Below are positions 59,491 through 64,000 of a DNA stretch of 64,000 bases, piece after piece (position 1 is the first letter of the stretch; each line of letters starts with the position of its first letter). The DNA is from Silene latifolia (taxonomy: Eukaryota; Streptophyta; Magnoliopsida; Caryophyllales; Caryophyllaceae), in assembly GCF_048544455.1 (NCBI RefSeq), contig NC_133537.1:313368238-313432237 (forward strand), in the 5' to 3' direction. The translations under genes were made by a program, and so were the position numbers. The notes under the pieces were generated by a model. That model did not search any database. It was not told the DNA's origin and saw only the letters and a list, made by a program, of their open reading frames with translations.

Positions 59491-61440
59491 GTTGACCTAT
59501 AACGGTAAGTAAATATGAATGGTATAATAAATTGTACTGTAGCTTTTTCTCATGAGCAAAATGCACTTGAGGTTAATCTATCATTGATAAGTATAACCTT
59601 CAACATTCTTGGACTGACAAAAAATACAATATATATGCATCTTATTCCTGATGCGAGAAACTTTACGAGTACTTAACTATCATATATTACTCGATAAATA
59701 CCAATATTCCGTAATGACTATACATATTATGTGTCTCTGATTGAGGCCATAAAATTTTCTCCGATCCCTCGATCCTAATCAATAGTTATCTTTATATGAA
59801 ATCCTACTAACAAAAAAGTCAAATAGATAACTATCGACTAAAACATTGAACTCTATAAGCGTCAATTTTCTTTATGCGCCAAACTCGTGACTGCGATATT
59901 TATTCAAACACACGTATTCATAATATTTAAACCCAAATTGTGAAGATGATTTCATATTAATTTTGTGACTCAAAGTTATTTATTTTAGTCTTTACCAAAG
60001 ATACAAGTTATTGTTACTCCCTTATTCACCAACCCTAATTCCCAATAAAGAAATAGAGGTTGAATGATTAAACAAGAGGTGCGCGTAATCTCCTTTTCAC
60101 TATCAATATTCAACGGTAGTATCTGTGTCCCAATATTCGTTGAGAATAAACATTATTATTTTGTTATTGTAATATTTGTACAATACTACAATCATCGGCT
60201 TACAAAAAGGCAAAGACGAGTATTCCACTCTCTTGCACTCCTTGGCCGGCATACGCTACGCTTGAAACAACTCATTCTCATCATTTTTAAATTATTACTT
60301 CCTCCTCTTTCAATCTACAGAATACACCTGTCCATTCCAGGGCATACAAATATACAATGTATTATACTACGGAGTACAATGGTAGAATCGTATTTAGATC
60401 AATATATTCACTCAAATGTACAATGGTAACAACCTTTTTAAAATAATATACTCAACATGTCCCCGATTGCTATTTTGATAAACAAACTCAAGAATATTAA
60501 CTACATACATAGTAACTCACACGAGAATGTATGTGTATGAATTATGTCCGTTCTTTAGAAATAAAATTAAGAATTTAAAGAGTTGAACTGAATTAAAGTT
60601 AAGTATCTAAAGAGTTAATTGAACTAAATTGAATTCCAAGGAAAGTGAGGGTTGATGCTCCTTGACCTAACCATAACTCGACTCGAACACTGACTTGCTT
60701 GCCTCAATCCAATCTTTTTTCTTGAACACCTTCCCAAAAAAAACAAAAATATGTATAGAACCCACTCAACACACCACCAAAACCATCCTCGGGCTGGTTC
60801 AAAGTCAGGCTTAAGCCAACTCAACTCGACCCTTCACTAAGACGGAGTCAGAGTTAGGTATTCCAACCCTAACCTGGATTAGGTCTAACTAGAGTTGTTC
60901 AGTGGGTCGGGTCAGGGCGGGTTGTACCGTCGGGTTGCAGCCCAAACACGTCCCAAAAATGAAACAGGGTCTAGTTGGGCTAGTGCCGTGATGAATTCTT
61001 CCTATCCGAGCCCGGCCCAATGAGTAGCGGCCAGGGCGAGCCGGATCGGGAACCTTTGATTTATTGTTTTTTTAGTGTTGGACTGGGTCAGACCTATGAA
61101 ATGCGAGCACTTACTTGGCCCAAGGAGAAGGGCGGGACGTATCAGGCTATGCTACGGGGTGGTCAGATTGGGGTTTTGTGGCCCGCTATGTTGTACAGTG
61201 TACCCCTCTGGGTCTAGCCCTCGTTACAAGCCCTAGTTCAAAGTTATTGCTATGCAGTAAATATTGCGTAAAATGGTCTCACACGCGGTCCACTTTTGTG
61301 ATTGCTATGTTGGTCTAGAATCTAGACATTTATATTCTTGTAATAACGTTAAATGAATCCTCCCTAAAAATTCAAAAAGTGAAATCCCAAGAATACCCCT
61401 CAACACACATTCGGACATCCTTCCCACAAGCATTTGAATA
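59491..61440. other. intergenic DNA upstream of the COBRA-like gene
   Basis: No coding region supported; ORFs here are short and composition-driven. A GC-richer patch at 60895-61230 (GGGTCGGGTCAGGGCGGG) resembles hAT subterminal sequence, but no ends or duplication were found. Confidence 0.45.
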
Positions 61441-61444
61441 TGAA

Positions 61445-61452
61445 TATATAAA
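61445..61452 (+). promoter_or_regulatory. TATA box of the COBRA-like gene
   Basis: TATATAAA stands 69 bp before the ATG, with a CT-rich leader (61457-61520) between. Position and sequence fit a plant core promoter. Confidence 0.65.
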
Positions 61453-61520
61453 CGCGCTTCTCTCTCTTTCTTTCAAAAAATACACCATTTCAACTCCCTC
61501 TCTTCATCTCCCCTTCTCCC

Positions 61521-64000
61521 ATGGCGGCCATCACCACGATGTCCACCTTCCTCCTCCTCCTCTTCTCCATCCTCCTCACCATCCACCCATCCTCATCCCA
61601 ACGAAACTCCCCACCAGCCCCACCAAACGCTCTCTCCCTCGTACCCACACCCGCTCCAGCACCAGCACCCGCTCCCGCTTCCGATACCTGCAACGGTATC
61701 TGGATCACCTACACCTGGAACTCTGGCAAAAAACTCCATCCTCGCCGTAAAGGCCCAAAACAGCCCTTTCGTTTTAAATCCACCCTAGAACTCCTTAACA
61801 ATGATGACGTTGCGCTTAAGTCATGGGAGGTGTTTGTTGGGTTTCAGTATAATGAGCTTTTGGTTTCGGCTGGCGGTGTTGTGTTGGCGAATGGGTCTAC
61901 GCTTCCGGCTTTAGTCGGTGAGGGGACGATTTTTGCTGGTTATCCTCAGGCTAATTTGCTCACTGCTATTCAGACTGCCGGTGATGTTAGTGCTATGAGT
62001 ATTGAGGTTCCGCTTCAGGGGACGCAGTTTGGTGTTGCGCCTCCTCGGGTTCCCCTTCCTAATAATATTTCGCTTGTTAATGAGGGTTATATTTGTCCTG
62101 CACCTTCTAAACGAGGTATGTCATGTTGTTCAATTACATATTAATTGATTGATTGATTGATTGATTGATATTTTTGTAAGACGGTTTTACACAAGTTTGT
62201 TAGATTAGCTGATTGATTGAAAGGGAGGGAATTGTAGTCTAAACTAATAGAGTTGACTTTTCATTGATCATACATTATAATGCTAGTTAGGACGGTTGGG
62301 GTTAATCTGTTGTCGATTATGATTGAATTTGGTTGATTTGTGTGTAACGTGACAGCGAATAATTGTGGTGGTCGATTTTGTGATTATAATTCGTAGGTAC
62401 TATAATAAATTACGTAGTTCATTGTTTTCGTAGCAAAAAATGGCCTTTAAGGTAATAATATCTATGGCCCTTTGTATTTTGATTGTTCATTACATGAAAA
62501 GATCTACTTTTCGAAAATGGAATGTTATAGTCTTGAGTTTGAGGCACTGGGATAATGTTGATGATATATATGTGAAAAGTCGTTACGTGGGGGATATCAG
62601 GGCATTGACTTTTGATATTATAAGTTTAATTGGCCAATCTATGTTACATTAGTTGTAGAGAGATTAAAAAAGTTTGATAATTTGTATTAATGTGAATCTG
62701 TGTATTTCAGGGAACTTCACCTTGGAAACATGTTGTATGAGAGACCCGGATTATAAGGAGAACATGACCATAGCTGATGATTTTAAACCTCGACAAAAGG
62801 GTGACTTGACCATCATGTACGACGTGACCAAGGCTTATTCAGATAACTATTGGGCTCTAGTCACCATGGTTAATCACAACCCACTTGGCCGTCTTGATTA
62901 CTGGCAACTCAGCTGGGACTGGACGGCTGATGAGTTCATTAACAGCATGAGAGGTGCCTATACCGACATTGTGGATGCCAACGACTGCATGACTGGTCCT
63001 CAAGCTAAGTACTACGCGGGGCTTGATTTCTCCACTGTGCTCAACTGTGAAAGGCGGCCCACCATCATCGACCTTCCTTTACAGTACACCAATGACACCG
63101 CTCTAGGCTATGTTCCATACTGTTGCCGTAATGGTACTATCTTACCGGCTGCAATGGATGCATCCAAATCTATCTCAGCATTCCAAATCAATGTTAAGAA
63201 AATGCCACCAAACTTGAACCTGTCTGCTGTGGTCCCACCTCAGAACTGGCAGATCAAAGGGACCCTCAACCCGAATTACAAATGTGGGCCTCCAATCCGT
63301 GTAAGCCCGAGCGAGTTCCCTAGCCCGACAGGTATTCGTGTCAATACAACCTCATTTGCGAGCTGGCAGGTTGTGTGTAACATCACCAAGCCTAAGGATG
63401 CTAAACCTAAATGCTGTGTTTCCTTCTCTGCATTCTTCAATGAGTCCATTATCCCATGTAAGACCTGTGCCTGTGGCTGCCCGAAAAGCACGGGACAAAC
63501 CTGTAGCACGACTGCCCCGGCCATGTTCCTCCCAACCGAGGGTCAACTGGTCCCATTTGATAACCGGACTAAACTCTCCAAAGCTTGGGCTGAAATAAAA
63601 CACCTGCCTGTCCCAAACCCGCTACCCTGCTCAGACAACTGTGGGGTCAGCATTAACTGGCACGTAGCCACCGACTTCAACAAAGGATGGAGTGCAAGAG
63701 TAACACTGTTCAACTGGGATGAAGTTGACTTTCAAGACTGGTTTATTGCTGCTGATTTAGGCAAAGCAGGGCTAGGTTTTGAGAAGGCGTATTCGTTTAA
63801 CGGCACTCTTATGACTGACAAGATAAACAACAATACTATATTCATGCAGGGACTTCCAGGACTGAATTATCTGATTGCAGAAACTAATGGCAGCAAGCCA
63901 ACAGATCCTAGAGTCCCTGGGAAACAACAGTCTGTTCTTTCCTTTACTAAGGCGGGTATCAATGGAATCGACATTCCAATTCGAGATGGGTTTCCGACTC
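61521..64000 (+). CDS. COBRA-like protein (COBL7-type), 3'-truncated by window end
   Basis: COBRA-like proteins are GPI-anchored wall-facing proteins that influence cellulose deposition. Exon 1 is 61521-62115 and exon 2 starts at 62711; donor GAG/GTATGT and acceptor TTTCAG/GG join in phase across a Gly codon. The open frame continues to the window edge (about 628 residues seen). Visible: a signal peptide (residues 1 to about 26, hydrophobic [11 protein letters not shown]), a Pro/Ala spacer ([11 protein letters not shown]), an N-terminal domain, then a second half with the carbohydrate-binding-like stretch YDVTKAY-W-LVTMVNH and a Cys-rich centre with CCVSF and CKTCACGC. The long extra N-terminal domain places it with the COBL7-10 subgroup rather than COBRA itself. 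The GPI signal would lie beyond the window. No lesion is seen. Confidence 0.92.
62142..62170 (+). repeat. (ATTG)n microsatellite in COBRA-like intron 1
   Basis: About six ATTG/GATT units lie 30 bp inside the 595-bp intron. The next 20 bp (GTAAGACGGTTTTACACAAG) resemble a short dispersed repeat also seen in importin intron 1 (about 16115 and 16217). Confidence 0.85.

Noticed and set aside
60895..61230. GC-rich block resembling hAT subterminal repeats
   Set aside because: No matching right end and no 8-bp duplication were seen.
1..64000. tRNA or rRNA genes
   Set aside because: I scanned for cloverleaf-like segments and conserved rRNA phrases by eye and saw only tRNA-complementary primer-binding sites; a tRNAscan run would settle it.

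Overview
This is a plant nuclear window. Two spliced single-copy genes, an importin-alpha gene (15686-20937, +) and the 5' part of a COBRA-like gene (61521 to the window end, +), are embedded in nested LTR retrotransposons, Helitrons and small DNA transposons. Tat-lineage Ty3/gypsy elements and several short inverted-repeat families make me think of a eudicot, possibly Caryophyllales. That placement rests on sequence style only.

Left block (1-15280). The window opens in a Tat-type LTR (1-1376) abutting the tail of another gypsy-type LTR. A second, divergent Tat LTR (2048-14300) is split by a complete Copia element (Copia-1, 2524-12367, minus strand, TSD CATAC). The 5' LTR of Copia-1 is in turn split by an 807-bp Mutator-like element with a 9-bp TSD. 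The Tat LTR itself sits in the integrase tail of an older gypsy element, whose polypurine tract and LTR follow (14598 onward).

Middle block (22196-58528). A Copia element with unusually short 136-bp LTRs (Copia-2, plus strand, TSD TCCTT) has been expanded to 36 kb by later insertions. Its left LTR holds two Helitrons in opposite orientation, 30 bp apart. Its protease coding region holds an Athila-like non-autonomous element (30056-55257, TSD CTTCC). The single ORF of that element is interrupted by a Tat element (32100-50857, TSD GCTAT, minus strand) carrying three LTRs, dual RNase H domains, an antisense ORF candidate, and arrays of tandem and hairpin repeats. A hAT-type element (8-bp TSD) lies in the right LTR of the Athila-like element. 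Insertion order is therefore Copia-2, then Athila-like, then Tat; the hAT and Helitrons are also younger than their hosts.

Right block (58534-64000). Intergenic DNA contains a Tourist-like MITE (TSD TAA), followed by the COBRA-like gene with a TATA box. All retroelement reading frames carry stops, frameshifts or deletions, so nothing here looks autonomous. The most unexplained features are ten snRNA-promoter-like modules in Helitron-2, a hairpin array with compensatory changes in the Tat 3' region, and a three-copy structured repeat near the 3' end of the Athila-like element.
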